Shown here piece after piece: positions 44,412 through 54,871 of a stretch of DNA of 64,000 nucleotides. The DNA is from Pseudooceanicola marinus (lineage in GTDB: Bacteria; Pseudomonadota; Alphaproteobacteria; Rhodobacterales; Rhodobacteraceae). Every line of letters begins with the position of its first letter. The stretch's first letter is position 1. The position numbers and the translations under genes are program-made. The DNA is taken from NCBI RefSeq assembly GCF_002786295.1, contig NZ_PGTC01000009.1:434001-498000 (forward strand), read 5' to 3'. Under the pieces are notes generated by a model, which saw only the letters and a program-made list of their open reading frames with translations, made no database searches and had not been told where the DNA came from.

Positions 44412-45824
44412 TTAGCTGATGCTGCGGTCGTCCATCCGCGCGGCAATCTTCGCCATGGCCGCGGCATAGTCGGCGAGGATCGCCTCTTCCTGCGGGTGCC
44501 GGCCGGACTGGACCACCCTGCGGCCGCGTACGACCACGTCACCGACGTGGAAGCCCCGTCCGGCGAAGATGTGGAAGTCGAGGCAGGCTTCGGCGGCAAC
44601 AGGGGCCATGGCGGCGGGCTCCGGGCTGGTCAGCTCGACGAAGCTGGCCATGCCGCCGGGGGTGATGGCGCCGGTCGGGCGGCCTGCGGCCTGCGCGCCG
44701 CCCAGGGCCGCGCGGGACCACAGGTTGGTGCCGACATGGGGCTGGGCCTCGGAGGCCAGGGCATTGCGGGTGCGGTCGCGGAAGCGCTGGCTGTATTCCA
44801 GCGATTGCAGCTCCTGCGCCGTGACGGTGGCGATGTTGCTGTCGGAGCCGATGCCGAAGACACCACCCTGCGCCAGGAAATCCGTGGCGGGGAAGATGCC
44901 GTCGCCCAGGTTCGCCTCGGTCAGCGGGCAGAGGCCCACGACGGCGCCCGAGTTGGCGATCTGCGTGACCTCCGCCTCGGTCAGGTGGGTCGCGTGGATC
45001 AGGCACCAGCGGTCATCGACGGGCGCGAAATCGTAGAGCTGTTCGACGGGGCGGCGGCCGTTGAAGGCGACTGCATCGTTCACTTCTTTCATCTGCTCGG
45101 CCACGTGGATGTGGACCGGGCAGTCGGGCAGCTTGTCGGCGCGCAGCTCCAGCAGCCTGGTGATTTCCTCCGGCGTGGCGGCGCGCAGCGAGTGTGGCGC
45201 GATACCCAGGACGTGACCGGCCTCGGCGGCGGGCGCGCGCAGGGCCTCGATCATCTCGGCATAGCCATCCAGGGTCTGGATAAACCGGCGCTGGCCCTCG
45301 TTGGGGACGGCGCCGCCAAAGTCGGAATGGGCGTAGAAGACCGGCAGATGCGTCAGTTCCAGCCCCGTGGCCTGGGCCGCGTCGAAGATCGCCAGAGACA
45401 GCTCCTCGGGGCGGGCATAGCGGCTGCCGTCCACATCGTTGTGGACGTAGTGGAATTCGGTGATTCCGGTGTAGCCGCCCTTCAGCAGCGACAGGTACAG
45501 GCGGGCCGCCACCGCCCGCATGTCCTCGGGCGAGAGAGTGAGGGCGAAGAAATACATCATGTCCCGCCAGGACCAGAAGCTGTCGACGGGGTTGCGGCGC
45601 ACCTCGGTCAGCCCGGCCATGGCGTATTGGAAGGCATGGCTGTGCAGGTCGGTGATGCCCGGCACGACGGGGTTTTCATAGACGGGCAGGGCGTCGGGAT
45701 TGTCGTCCTCGGCCATCGTCGCAATCGTGCCGTCGGCGGCGAAGTGCACCGACAGGTTCCGGCGCCAGCCCTCGGGCGTCAGGGCCAGGTGGAAATGCGC
45801 GCCGGTCATCTTTGGGGCGGTCAT
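44412..45824 (-). CDS. hutF: Formimidoylglutamate deiminase
   Basis: Cytoplasmic amidohydrolase of 470 aa that converts N-formimino-L-glutamate to N-formyl-L-glutamate and ammonia in the five-step histidine pathway. Metal ligands and family motifs: GITDLHSHAFQYAMAGL (HxH), GYTGITEFHYVHND, GIAPHSLRA, HIHVAEQMKEV, LIHATHLTEAE and GIGSDSNIA. Its length and the HAFQ/HVAEQ motifs are specific for HutF within the family. It is directly followed upstream by hutG (1-base gap), the enzyme that uses its product. HutH, HutU and HutI are not in this window. Confidence 0.93.
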   Translation of the reverse strand: MTAPKMTGAHFHLALTPEGWRRNLSVHFAADGTIATMAEDDNPDALPVYENPVVPGITDLHSHAFQYAMAGLTEVRRNPVDSFWSWRDMMYFFALTLSPEDMRAVAARLYLSLLKGGYTGITEFHYVHNDVDGSRYARPEELSLAIFDAAQATGLELTHLPVFYAHSDFGGAVPNEGQRRFIQTLDGYAEMIEALRAPAAEAGHVLGIAPHSLRAATPEEITRLLELRADKLPDCPVHIHVAEQMKEVNDAVAFNGRRPVEQLYDFAPVDDRWCLIHATHLTEAEVTQIANSGAVVGLCPLTEANLGDGIFPATDFLAQGGVFGIGSDSNIATVTAQELQSLEYSQRFRDRTRNALASEAQPHVGTNLWSRAALGGAQAAGRPTGAITPGGMASFVELTSPEPAAMAPVAAEACLDFHIFAGRGFHVGDVVVRGRRVVQSGRHPQEEAILADYAAAMAKIAARMDDRSIS

Positions 45825-45825
45825 G

Positions 45826-46629
45826 TCAGGAAAGCTCCGCTTCGGGGATAAAGGATGTCATGGCGGCGATCAGGGATGAGAGGGCGACCTTCAGCTGGTC
45901 GGCCCGCTCGGGTCGGTAGGTCCAGGGGGAGACCTCCTCCATGTAGCATTCCTGCGCGATCTCGATCTGCAGGGCATGGACGCCGCGGGCAGGCTGGCCG
46001 TAGTCGCGGGTGATGAAACCGCCCTTGAAACGGCCGTCGCGCACGGCGCTGAACCCGCTGGCCTGCAGCGCGGCAAAGGCCGCGTCCGACAAGGCGGGGG
46101 CGCAACTTTCGCCGACGTTGGTGCCCAGGTTCAGGTCGGGCAGGCGACCGTCGAAGAGGCGCGGGATGCGGCTGCGGATCGAATGCACGTCCAGCAGCAG
46201 GCAATAGCCGTGCCGGGCACGGATCCGCTCGATCTCCGCGGCCAGGGCATCATGGTAGGGCTGCCAGTAGGTGGCGATGCGCGCGTCCCGCTCGGCGGCG
46301 TCGGGCTCCATCCCCTCGCGGTAGAGGGGGATGCCGTCGAAATCGATGGTCGATATCAGCCCCGTTGTCGCCCCGGCGTAAAGGGGCACGTCATCGGCGG
46401 GGCGGTTCAGGTCGACCACGTAGCGCGACTGGCGCGCGGCCATCAGGCTGGCGCCCTCGGGCAGCACGTCGCGGGCGATCCGGTCCATGTGCCAGTCGGT
46501 GTCGCTGAGGTCGAGTGCCTCCGGGGTGAGCGCCGCGCGCACCGACTCGGGCATTTCAGTGCCCGCATGTGGCACATTCAGCAACAGCGGAGAGCCCCCC
46601 TGTGCGCTGGAATAAAGTTGTGTTTCCAT
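45826..46629 (-). CDS. hutG: N-formylglutamate amidohydrolase
   Basis: A 267-aa enzyme releasing L-glutamate and formate from N-formylglutamate. The family motifs are LLLNVPHAGTEMPESVR, TDWHMDRI, RYVVDLNRPADD, LLLDVHSIRSRIPRLFDGRLPDLNLGT and GGFITRDYGQPARGVHALQIEIAQECYM. METQLYSSAQG at 46629 is chosen because the frame further upstream (to 46914) runs through the promoter and overlaps the divergent TRAP gene; AGGCAAGG precedes this ATG. First gene of the hutGF-iclR operon. Confidence 0.94.
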   Translation of the reverse strand: METQLYSSAQGGSPLLLNVPHAGTEMPESVRAALTPEALDLSDTDWHMDRIARDVLPEGASLMAARQSRYVVDLNRPADDVPLYAGATTGLISTIDFDGIPLYREGMEPDAAERDARIATYWQPYHDALAAEIERIRARHGYCLLLDVHSIRSRIPRLFDGRLPDLNLGTNVGESCAPALSDAAFAALQASGFSAVRDGRFKGGFITRDYGQPARGVHALQIEIAQECYMEEVSPWTYRPERADQLKVALSSLIAAMTSFIPEAELS

Positions 46630-46647
46630 GACCTTGCCTGCTACTGA

Positions 46648-46691
46648 CTGACGTGTCAGCCGGATTTCATATTTGAAATCGGATATTGACA
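46648..46691. promoter_or_regulatory. Divergent hutG/TAXI control region with IclR-like palindrome
   Basis: Two palindromes: CTGAC-GT-GTCAG (46648-46659) and GATTTCA-TATT-TGAAATC (46663-46680); the latter resembles IclR/KdgR-type operators. A consensus -35 TTGACA for the plus strand follows at 46686-46691. The palindromes would cover the hutG promoter and lie just upstream of the TRAP promoter. Confidence 0.55.
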
Positions 46692-46786
46692 TGCAAAAAC
46701 TTAAGGTCAAGATCCGTTCATCCCCCCGCGGCCCGCACGGACTGCTCCGCGCAGGCGGGGGACCAACAGATCTAGGAGGATTCCTG

Positions 46787-47767
46787 ATGTCTCTTTCCCG
46801 GCGCCATTTCCTTGGCACCTCCGCTGCTGCCGCCACCCTGGCAGCCCTCGCAACCCCCGGTCTCGCCCAGGGCCGCACCTTCTTCGGGATCGCCACCGGC
46901 GGCACCGGAGGCACCTACTACCCGCTGGGCGGCATGCTGGCGCAGTTGATCTCCAACACCGCCGAGCTGCCCGACACCCGCCTGTCGGCCACCGCCGAAA
47001 CCGGTAACGCCTCGGTCGCCAACGCTCAGCTGCTGGGCCGTGGCGAGATCGAATCCGCCTTCGCTTCCGCCGACATCCTGGACGCCGCCTACAACGGCAC
47101 TGGCCAGTTCGAAGGCGAGCCGATCGAGAACCTGCGCGCCATCGGTGCCCTGTACCCGGAAACCGTCCAGCTGGTCGTGCGTGCCGAAAGCGGCATCACC
47201 TCGATCGAGGACCTGCGCGGCAAGTCCGTCTCCTCCGGTTCGCCGGGCTCGGGCCAGTGGCAGCTGCTGGGTGACTTGCTGGAAGCGCACGGCATGACCC
47301 GCGAAGACATCAACGAGGACTACTCCTCCTTCGCGCAGTCCGTGGACAAGATCAAGGACGGCAACCTGGACGCCTCGCTGATCACCGCCGGCCTGCCGAC
47401 CTCTTCGGTGACCGATCTGGCCAACGGCCACGAGATCGCCATCGTTCCGCTGGTCGGCCCGGCCATCGAAGCGATGCAGGAAGCGCAGCCCTACTACGCC
47501 TCCGCCGTCATCCCCGCCGGTGCCTACAACGGCATCGAGGAAGACGTGCCGACCCTGGCCGTGCGCGCCATCTGGACCACCCACGCCGAGGTGTCCGAGG
47601 ATGTCGTCTACGCCGTGACCAAGGCGCTTTACGAGAACACCGAGACCCTGGGTCAGGTGCACCCGATGGGCAAGCAGATCTCGGTCGAGACCGCTTTGGA
47701 ATCCGTCTCGATCCCGCTGCACCCCGGCGCGGAGCGCTACTACAAAGAAATGGGCGTTACCGAGTAA
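46787..47767 (+). CDS. TAXI family TRAP transporter solute-binding protein
   Basis: A 326-aa periplasmic protein. The leader MSLSRRHFLGTSAAAATLAAL carries a Tat twin-arginine motif. The mature part shows the TAXI pattern GIATGGTGGTYYPLGGMLAQLISN, followed by TAETGNASVANAQLLGRGE and SGSPGSGQWQLLGDLLEAHG. TAXI proteins bind substrates such as glutamate or other organic acids. ATG at 46787 follows TAGGAGGATTCCTG, an excellent ribosome-binding site. The TAXI, DUF1850 and fused permease genes overlap end to end and form one transport operon, divergent from the histidine-degradation genes. Confidence 0.92.
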   Translation: MSLSRRHFLGTSAAAATLAALATPGLAQGRTFFGIATGGTGGTYYPLGGMLAQLISNTAELPDTRLSATAETGNASVANAQLLGRGEIESAFASADILDAAYNGTGQFEGEPIENLRAIGALYPETVQLVVRAESGITSIEDLRGKSVSSGSPGSGQWQLLGDLLEAHGMTREDINEDYSSFAQSVDKIKDGNLDASLITAGLPTSSVTDLANGHEIAIVPLVGPAIEAMQEAQPYYASAVIPAGAYNGIEEDVPTLAVRAIWTTHAEVSEDVVYAVTKALYENTETLGQVHPMGKQISVETALESVSIPLHPGAERYYKEMGVTE

Positions 47768-48273
47768 TGCTCCGGCGCGGTCTACTGCGCCGGCCAGGAG
47801 GGGCGAGCCTGCTCGCCCTCCTGGTCCTCTCCATCGGCTCCGGCGTCTCACTGGCGGCGGAGCCGAGTCATTTCCTGTGCCTGAGCGAAACGCGTGGCAC
47901 GCAGGCGCTGGTGAAACGGGTGCCCCTGGGCCCCGACGCCACATTCGCCCTCAGCTTCATCCACTCCGTGTCGCGTACGCCCGTGACGGACTACTACCGT
48001 GTTGAGCAGGGCCGTATCCTGCAGACGCGCGAAGAGTTCATGGCCCATGGGGCCGGTTTGCCGTCGATCGCGAACGACATGGATGCGACGGGCTGGCGAC
48101 ACGAAAACGGGCATTTCATTCTCGACATGCATCGCTATACGGGCCCGATTCCACTGCGCATCCAGGCCCAGTTCGAGAATACCCTTCATACCGCCGATAC
48201 CGAGCTGACCCTGGCGACGCTCGGGATTTCCGCCCTTACCCTTGCCCCCTGTGACGAGGAGACCCTCCCGTGA
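47767..48273 (+). CDS. DUF1850 domain protein of TAXI-TRAP operon
   Basis: A 168-aa protein with a signal peptide (residues 1-30, GASLLALLVLSIGSGVSLAAE). The mature DUF1850 part includes ALSFIHSVSRTPVTDYYRV and EEFMAHGAGLPS. DUF1850 genes almost always lie between the TAXI binding protein and the fused permease; the protein is thought to be an accessory of the transporter, role unknown. It begins at the TAATG junction with the preceding gene and overlaps the permease start by four bases. The gene has one cysteine early (FLCLSE) and one late (APCDEE), which might pair in the periplasm. Confidence 0.85.
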   Translation: MLRRGLLRRPGGASLLALLVLSIGSGVSLAAEPSHFLCLSETRGTQALVKRVPLGPDATFALSFIHSVSRTPVTDYYRVEQGRILQTREEFMAHGAGLPSIANDMDATGWRHENGHFILDMHRYTGPIPLRIQAQFENTLHTADTELTLATLGISALTLAPCDEETLP

Positions 48274-50510
48274 CTCAAAGTAGTCCCCCGAAGACCGACA
48301 ACCGCGGCCACACCGCGGCGGACGGTGATCACCAATTTACCGCCGACGAGGTCGAGGCGCTGGTGCGCGAATACGATTCCGAGTCGAATTTCCGCAACCT
48401 GGTCGGACCGACCGCGAAGCTGGTGACCGTCGTTTCGGTCATCCTGTCGCTGTTCCATGTCTACACCGCCGGTTTCGGCCTGCTGAACGAGGTGATGCAC
48501 CGCACCATCCACCTCGCCTTCGTCATGGGCCTGATCTTCCTGGTGTTCCCGCGCAAACGCGCGAAACCGACCCGGAAGCTGTGGATCGAGTCGCTGATCT
48601 TCGCGGCCTTCTACCTCTACATGCTGTGGACCATGGTGCCGACGCTGCCCGAGGGCACGCTGAAATACGTCTTCATCGCCGTGGTGCTGGTGCTGACCGT
48701 GCTGACGCTGCCCTTCAACCGCCGTGGCGCGGACCCCGAAAAGGTGGCGCTGCGTGACTGGATCTTCGCCGCCTGTGGCGCGGGCTTCTCGGCCTACCTG
48801 TCCTTCGGCTTCGACTACGTGTTCATCCAGAATGTCGGCAACCCGCCGCAGGAAGTCTACCTGATGGGCTTCGTCGCGATCCTGATGACGCTGGAGGCAA
48901 CCCGCCGCACCATGGGGCCGACCTTGGCCTACATCGGTATCGGCTGCCTTCTGTATGCGCTGTTCGGCCCCTACCTGCCGGGCATCTTCGCGCACCGCGG
49001 CTACTCGATCTCGCGCATCATCAACCACCTGTTCATCGGCACCGAAGGCATCTACGGCGTCGCCGTGGGCGTCGTGGCAACTTACGTGTTCCACTTCGTG
49101 CTGTTCGGGATCCTGGCGCAGATGTCGGGCCTGGGTCAGCTGTTCATCGACCTGGCCACGATCATCGCCGGTCGTGCCTCGGGCGGGTCGGCCAAGGTGT
49201 CGGTCGTCTCCTCGGGCTTCTTCGGCATGATCTCGGGCTCGCCGATTGCCAACACGGTGACCACGGGCGCCTTCACCATCCCGCTGATGAAGAAGTCGGG
49301 CTTCTCCGGCCGCTTCGCCGGTGCGACCGAGGCCTCGGCCTCCTGCGGGGGGCAGATCACCCCGCCGATCATGGGGGCCTCGGCCTTCGTCATGACCGAG
49401 ATGCTGGGCATTCCCTACAACGAGCTGATCCTGATCGCGATCGTTCCGGCCGCCTTCCACTACATCGCCATCCTGCTGATGGTGCACCTGGAGGCGAAGA
49501 AGCTGGGCCTGACCGGCATGACCAAGGAGAACATTCCCCAGTTCGCCAACGTCCTGGCGAAGTCCTGGCACCTGTTCATTCCGCTGGGCGTCATGGTCGC
49601 GATGCTGCTGATGCAGTACACGCCCTTCCTGGCCGCCTTCTGGGGCATCATCCTGACCATCGTGTGCAGCTATATCCCGTGGGTCATGTCGAAGATAGGC
49701 AACACCACGATGGACACCTCCACCGTGCTGACACCGCCGCGCCTGGTGCGTGGCTTCGAGGATGGCGCGAAGTTCGCGCTGGCCATCGGCGCCGCCTGTG
49801 CCTGCGTGGGCTTCCTGCTGGGCATGACCACCCTGACCGGCCTGGGCTTCAAGTTCTCGGCCGCCGTGGTCGAGCTGGCCCATGACCTGGCGGGCTGGGT
49901 CACCATGATCGACTTCACCGGGCTGCTGTCCGAGGATGGCATGGCGCTGTTCTTCGGCCTGATCTTCGTGGCCATCGCCTGCATCATCATGGGCGCGGGC
50001 ATCCCGACGACGCCGACCTATATCATCCTGGCCTCGATCGCGGCGCCTGCGCTGATGGAATTCGACGTGCCGCTGATCGCCACGCACTTCTTCGTCTTCT
50101 ACTTCGGTGTGCTGGCCGACGTGACGCCACCGGTGGCGTTGGCCGCCTATGCGGCGGCAGGTCTGGCACGGTCGGAACCGATGACCACCGGCACGACGGC
50201 CTTCCGTCTGTCGATGGGCAAGGCCCTGGTGCCCTTCATGTTCGTCTACGCGCCCGCGCTGCTGTTCGTTAACTTCACCTGGATGGAGTTCATCACCGCG
50301 CTGCTGTCGGGCCTGGTGGGCGTGCTGGCCCTGTCGGCGGCCTACATCGGGTGGTTCCGTCGCAGCCTGGCCACCTGGGAGAAGCTGGTGCTGACCCTGG
50401 CGGGTCTGCTGCTGATCTCCACCAACATGATTGCCATCGCCGTGGGCGCCCTGATCGTTCTGGCGATCCTGGCACGTCCCGCCCCGGCGATTTCAGCTCC
50501 GGGGACGTGA
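48270..50510 (+). CDS. TRAP transporter fused permease (4TM + 12TM)
   Basis: A 746-aa inner-membrane protein in which the DctQ-like four-helix part (about residues 45-190) and the DctM-like twelve-helix part are fused, the form used by TAXI systems. DctM signatures include GSAKVSVVSSGFFGMISGSPIANTVTTGAF, SCGGQITPPIMGASAFVM, GAGIPTTPTYIILA and DVTPPVALAAYAAAGLAR. The start is GTG at 48270 with GAGGAGACCC upstream. It completes the TAXI transporter and is followed by an intrinsic terminator. Confidence 0.94.
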   Translation: MTQSSPPKTDNRGHTAADGDHQFTADEVEALVREYDSESNFRNLVGPTAKLVTVVSVILSLFHVYTAGFGLLNEVMHRTIHLAFVMGLIFLVFPRKRAKPTRKLWIESLIFAAFYLYMLWTMVPTLPEGTLKYVFIAVVLVLTVLTLPFNRRGADPEKVALRDWIFAACGAGFSAYLSFGFDYVFIQNVGNPPQEVYLMGFVAILMTLEATRRTMGPTLAYIGIGCLLYALFGPYLPGIFAHRGYSISRIINHLFIGTEGIYGVAVGVVATYVFHFVLFGILAQMSGLGQLFIDLATIIAGRASGGSAKVSVVSSGFFGMISGSPIANTVTTGAFTIPLMKKSGFSGRFAGATEASASCGGQITPPIMGASAFVMTEMLGIPYNELILIAIVPAAFHYIAILLMVHLEAKKLGLTGMTKENIPQFANVLAKSWHLFIPLGVMVAMLLMQYTPFLAAFWGIILTIVCSYIPWVMSKIGNTTMDTSTVLTPPRLVRGFEDGAKFALAIGAACACVGFLLGMTTLTGLGFKFSAAVVELAHDLAGWVTMIDFTGLLSEDGMALFFGLIFVAIACIIMGAGIPTTPTYIILASIAAPALMEFDVPLIATHFFVFYFGVLADVTPPVALAAYAAAGLARSEPMTTGTTAFRLSMGKALVPFMFVYAPALLFVNFTWMEFITALLSGLVGVLALSAAYIGWFRRSLATWEKLVLTLAGLLLISTNMIAIAVGALIVLAILARPAPAISAPGT

Positions 50511-50534
50511 CGACCGGCAGGTTGCCGAAACGAG

Positions 50535-50567
50535 CGGGCGGCGCATCAGCGTCGCCCGTTTTCGTTT
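50535..50567 (+). terminator. Intrinsic terminator of the TAXI-TRAP operon
   Basis: Stem CGGGCGGCGC (50535-50544) with GCGTCGCCCG (50549-50558; one G-T wobble), ATCA loop, tail TTTTCGTTT. 24 bases past the stop. Confidence 0.8.
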
Positions 50568-50713
50568 GGGGCAGGCGGACGGCATAAGGCAGGGCAGGGG
50601 GCGTTCCTGAAACGCACCGCGCAAGGGTCCGTGAACCCGGGCAGGTCGCCGCAGGACATGCAGACGCATGAAGCGCAGACGCGAAAAAATTTTCTTTTCT
50701 TCCAGGTGGTTAG

Positions 50714-50788
<75 letters not shown>

Positions 50789-50864
50789 ATCCGGGGGCCG
50801 TTTGCGATGTCGCATCTGGCGTGGCCCGTAGCCGCGGCTGCCGTCTCCGGCTGCCGTGGGCGGG

Positions 50865-50893
50865 GATTTAGACGCAAACCGCCGAGGGTGCAA
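50865..50893 (-). promoter_or_regulatory. Promoter of tRNA-Thr
   Basis: Minus-strand -35 TTGCAC (50893-50888), 17-base spacer, -10 TAAATC (50870-50865), about 77 bases upstream of the mature tRNA end. Read by eye. Confidence 0.5.
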
Positions 50894-50936
50894 GCACAAA
50901 CTGGACGCTTTTTTCCAGCTCGTTTACAGAAGGCCT

Positions 50937-51110
50937 ATGGCAAGGAAATCGAGCGTTGGAAAAGACGCGCAGACGCGCGAGGAGAGGCTGAGATCGGCCC
51001 TGAAAGCGAATCTCGCCCGGCGCAAGGCGCAGGCGCGGGCCAGGGCGGAATCAGACAACGCGACCGAGGCGGACGAATCCCCCGGCGCGGAAAACGGGAA
51101 AGAGGACTAG
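50937..51110 (+). CDS. Small conserved basic/acidic protein upstream of murA
   Basis: A 57-residue protein starting [18 protein letters not shown]. The first two thirds are strongly basic and helical ([18 protein letters not shown]); the tail is acidic. AGAAGG lies just ahead of the ATG at 50937, and the stop is five bases before murA, so they are co-transcribed. Similar short proteins precede murA in other Rhodobacterales as far as I recall; no function is known. No membrane or signal segment. Confidence 0.7.
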   Translation: MARKSSVGKDAQTREERLRSALKANLARRKAQARARAESDNATEADESPGAENGKED

Positions 51111-51115
51111 GGCAG

Positions 51116-52380
<1,265 letters not shown>

Positions 52381-52384
<4 letters not shown>

Positions 52385-52854
52385 CGGAAGATGCACGTTT
52401 CGAAGACGGTGGCGAGGCGCCTCTGAACCTGGGTGCCCTGACGCAGGAGGACCTTCAGGTGCTCTCGGCGCTGATCCAGGACGCGGTCCTGCCGGTGTCG
52501 GAAATGCGCTGGTTCCGCGATGAACGCCGATTTGCCATGCTGCTGAACCGCTTCCGCTGGGAAGACACGGCGCAGGATCGCCACGGGGCGGAGCGGGTGC
52601 GCTCGCTGCTGGTCTTCGAGAACGTGATGGCGGTGACCTCCCAGGGGGTGACCCGCGAGGATCCGGAGATGATCCTGTCGCCGCTCACCCTGACCTTCCT
52701 GCCCGATGCCGAGCCTCCATCGGGCCTGGTGGAGATCACCCTGGCCGGTGACGGGGCCATCCGCCTGAAGGTCGAGGCTCTGGAGGCGGTGCTGAAGGAC
52801 GTGACGCGCCCCTATCGCGCCCCCTCGGGCCGGGCACCCGATCACGGGGAATGA
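52381..52854 (+). CDS. DUF2948 family protein
   Basis: A 157-aa cytoplasmic protein of the DUF2948 family, which in alphaproteobacteria sits between murA and hisD. It contains [42 protein letters not shown], a hydrophobic [15 protein letters not shown] strand and [21 protein letters not shown] toward the C-terminus. No catalytic motif is evident and the function is unknown. It is co-translated with murA (four-base overlap). Confidence 0.85.
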
Positions 52855-52947
52855 GACCAGATGCAGCCGGGCAGGGGGCGAGCTGTCTCCGTCGCTTGAA
52901 CCCCTGTGCTGCTTCGGTCTAGAGAGGTCCGACTTTCGGAGAGACCC

Positions 52948-54252
52948 ATGCCGCACTTCCTGTCCACGACCGACGCCGATTTCGAGACCCGCTTCACCGC
53001 CCTCCTGGGCGCCAAGCGTGAGGACAGCCCCGACGTGGATGACGCGGTGGCCGCGATCATTGCCGACGTGCGCGCACGCGGCGACGCCTGCCTGGTGGAG
53101 CTGACGGCGAAATTCGACCGGCTGGAACTGACGTCTGATACGCTCGCTTTCACGCCCGAGGAGATCGACGCCTATTGCGCCCAGGTCTCGGCGGAGGAGA
53201 AGCAAGCGCTGGAGACGGCGGCGCAGCGCATCCGCGCCTACCACGTGCGCCAGATGCCCGAGGATGCCTTCTGGACCGATCCCGACGGCGCCTCGCTGGG
53301 CTGGCGCTGGACGCCGGTGTCGGCGGCGGGTCTTTACGTGCCCGGTGGTCTGGCCTCCTATCCCTCCTCGGTGCTGATGAACGCCATTCCCGCCAAGGTG
53401 GCGGGGGTCGAACGTCTGGCCATCGCCGTGCCGACGCCGGACGGCAAGGTGAACCCGCTGGTCCTGATGGCGGCGCGTCTGGCCGGGGTCGATGAGATCT
53501 ATCGCATCGGCGGCGCGCAGGCCGTGGCGGCCTTCGCCTATGGCACTGAGACGGTGAAACCCGTCGACAAGATCACCGGCCCGGGCAACGCCTTCGTTGC
53601 CGCCGCCAAGCGGCGCGTCTTCGGCAAGGTGGGCATCGACATGATCGCCGGCCCGTCCGAGATCCTAGTGATTGCCGACGCCGACAACGATCCCGACTGG
53701 CTGGCCCTGGACCTGATGAGCCAGGCCGAGCACGACGAAAGCGCCCAATCGATCCTGATCACCGACAGCCCCGAGCTGGCCGAGAAGGTCGTCGCGGCGG
53801 TCGAGGCGCGTCTGGAAACGCTGGAGCGGCGCGAGATCGCGGGCGCCAGTTGGCGCGATTACGGGGCCGTCATCACCGTGCGCGATCTGGACGAGGCGGT
53901 CGCGCTGTCGAACCGTGTGGCACCCGAGCACCTGGAGATCTGCACCGCCGAGCCGCTGCAGCTGTCCGAGAAATGCCAGCACGCCGGCGCGATCTTCCTT
54001 GGCGGCTGGACGCCCGAGGCCATCGGCGACTACGTCGGCGGTCCGAACCACGTCCTGCCGACCGCGCGCTCGGCGCGATTCTCCTCCGGGCTGTCAGTGC
54101 TGGACTTCCTCAAACGGACGACGCTCGCGCAGATGACGCCCGCCGCGCTGAAGGCCATCGGCCCCGCTGCGGAACGGCTGGCCAACTCGGAAAGCCTTGA
54201 GGCCCATGGCCTTTCCGTCCGGGCACGTCTGGACAAGCTCAACAAGGGTTGA
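52948..54252 (+). CDS. hisD: Histidinol dehydrogenase
   Basis: Last two steps of histidine biosynthesis: L-histidinol to L-histidine with two NAD+. The 434-aa protein has AGLYVPGGLASYPSSVLMNAIPAKVAGV, DKITGPGNAFVAAAKRRVFGKVGIDMIAGPSEILV, LMSQAEHDESAQSILIT (zinc-ligand region) and VAPEHLEI, all diagnostic. ATG at 52948 has GGAGAG before it; the in-frame start at 52906 is too far upstream. Fits the murA-DUF2948-hisD order of Rhodobacterales. Confidence 0.96.
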   Translation: MPHFLSTTDADFETRFTALLGAKREDSPDVDDAVAAIIADVRARGDACLVELTAKFDRLELTSDTLAFTPEEIDAYCAQVSAEEKQALETAAQRIRAYHVRQMPEDAFWTDPDGASLGWRWTPVSAAGLYVPGGLASYPSSVLMNAIPAKVAGVERLAIAVPTPDGKVNPLVLMAARLAGVDEIYRIGGAQAVAAFAYGTETVKPVDKITGPGNAFVAAAKRRVFGKVGIDMIAGPSEILVIADADNDPDWLALDLMSQAEHDESAQSILITDSPELAEKVVAAVEARLETLERREIAGASWRDYGAVITVRDLDEAVALSNRVAPEHLEICTAEPLQLSEKCQHAGAIFLGGWTPEAIGDYVGGPNHVLPTARSARFSSGLSVLDFLKRTTLAQMTPAALKAIGPAAERLANSESLEAHGLSVRARLDKLNKG

Positions 54253-54384
54253 GTGACGTTACGTTTACGTCGTAGTGCTGTCGTGAAACCTTAACCTTCG
54301 GGTAAGAATTTCTAGCGTTTTTCTGCGGCGCAGCATAGTCTGTCGGCGAGGGGAGCGCTGACAGGAGTCCGAGGGAAACACGCC

Positions 54385-54864
54385 ATGTCCCATATTGCGC
54401 AAATAGAGCTGGATGACCGCAATCTGCCGCCTCCCACCCCGGAGATCGAGCAGGAGCGGCGCGTCGCCATGTTCGATCTGATGGAGGAGAACTCCTTCAC
54501 CCTGCCGAAGCGGGATGATCGCGTGGTGCCCGAAGGCCCCTACAAGGTCGGCCTGTCGATCCGTGACAGGCGGCTGGTCTTCGACGTGCAGACCGACGCG
54601 GGCGAACCGGCCGCGCAATTCCTGCTGTCGCTGGGCCCGTTCCGGCAGGTGGTGAAGGATTATTTCGCTATCTGCAAAAGCTATTTCGACGCGGTGAAGA
54701 ATCTGCCGCCCGCGCAGATCGAAACCATCGACATGGCACGCCGGGGCATCCATGATGAAGGCGCGCGGGTGCTCGAAGAACGTCTCGAAGGCAAGGCCAT
54801 CGTGGATCACGACACCGCGCGACGGCTGTTCACGCTGATCTGCGTGCTGCATTTCGGAGGATAA
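54385..54864 (+). CDS. UPF0262 family protein
   Basis: A 159-aa cytoplasmic protein of the UPF0262 family, an alphaproteobacterial family of unknown function normally located after hisD. Motifs include IELDDRNLPPPTPEIEQERRVAMFDLMEEN, YKVGLSIRDRRLVFDV and DMARRGIHDEGARVLEERLEGKAIVDHDTARRLFTLICVLHF. It starts 132 bases past hisD; the spacer contains an inverted repeat GACGT-N7-ACGTC (54255-54271), a possible operator. A low-molecular-weight phosphatase gene follows within eight bases. Confidence 0.88.
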   Translation: MSHIAQIELDDRNLPPPTPEIEQERRVAMFDLMEENSFTLPKRDDRVVPEGPYKVGLSIRDRRLVFDVQTDAGEPAAQFLLSLGPFRQVVKDYFAICKSYFDAVKNLPPAQIETIDMARRGIHDEGARVLEERLEGKAIVDHDTARRLFTLICVLHFGG

Positions 54865-54871
54865 CGGACCC

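Noticed and set aside
48186-50087. 633-codon minus-strand frame opposite the fused TRAP permease
   Set aside because: Low-complexity, highly charged shadow frame typical of antisense to membrane-protein codons.
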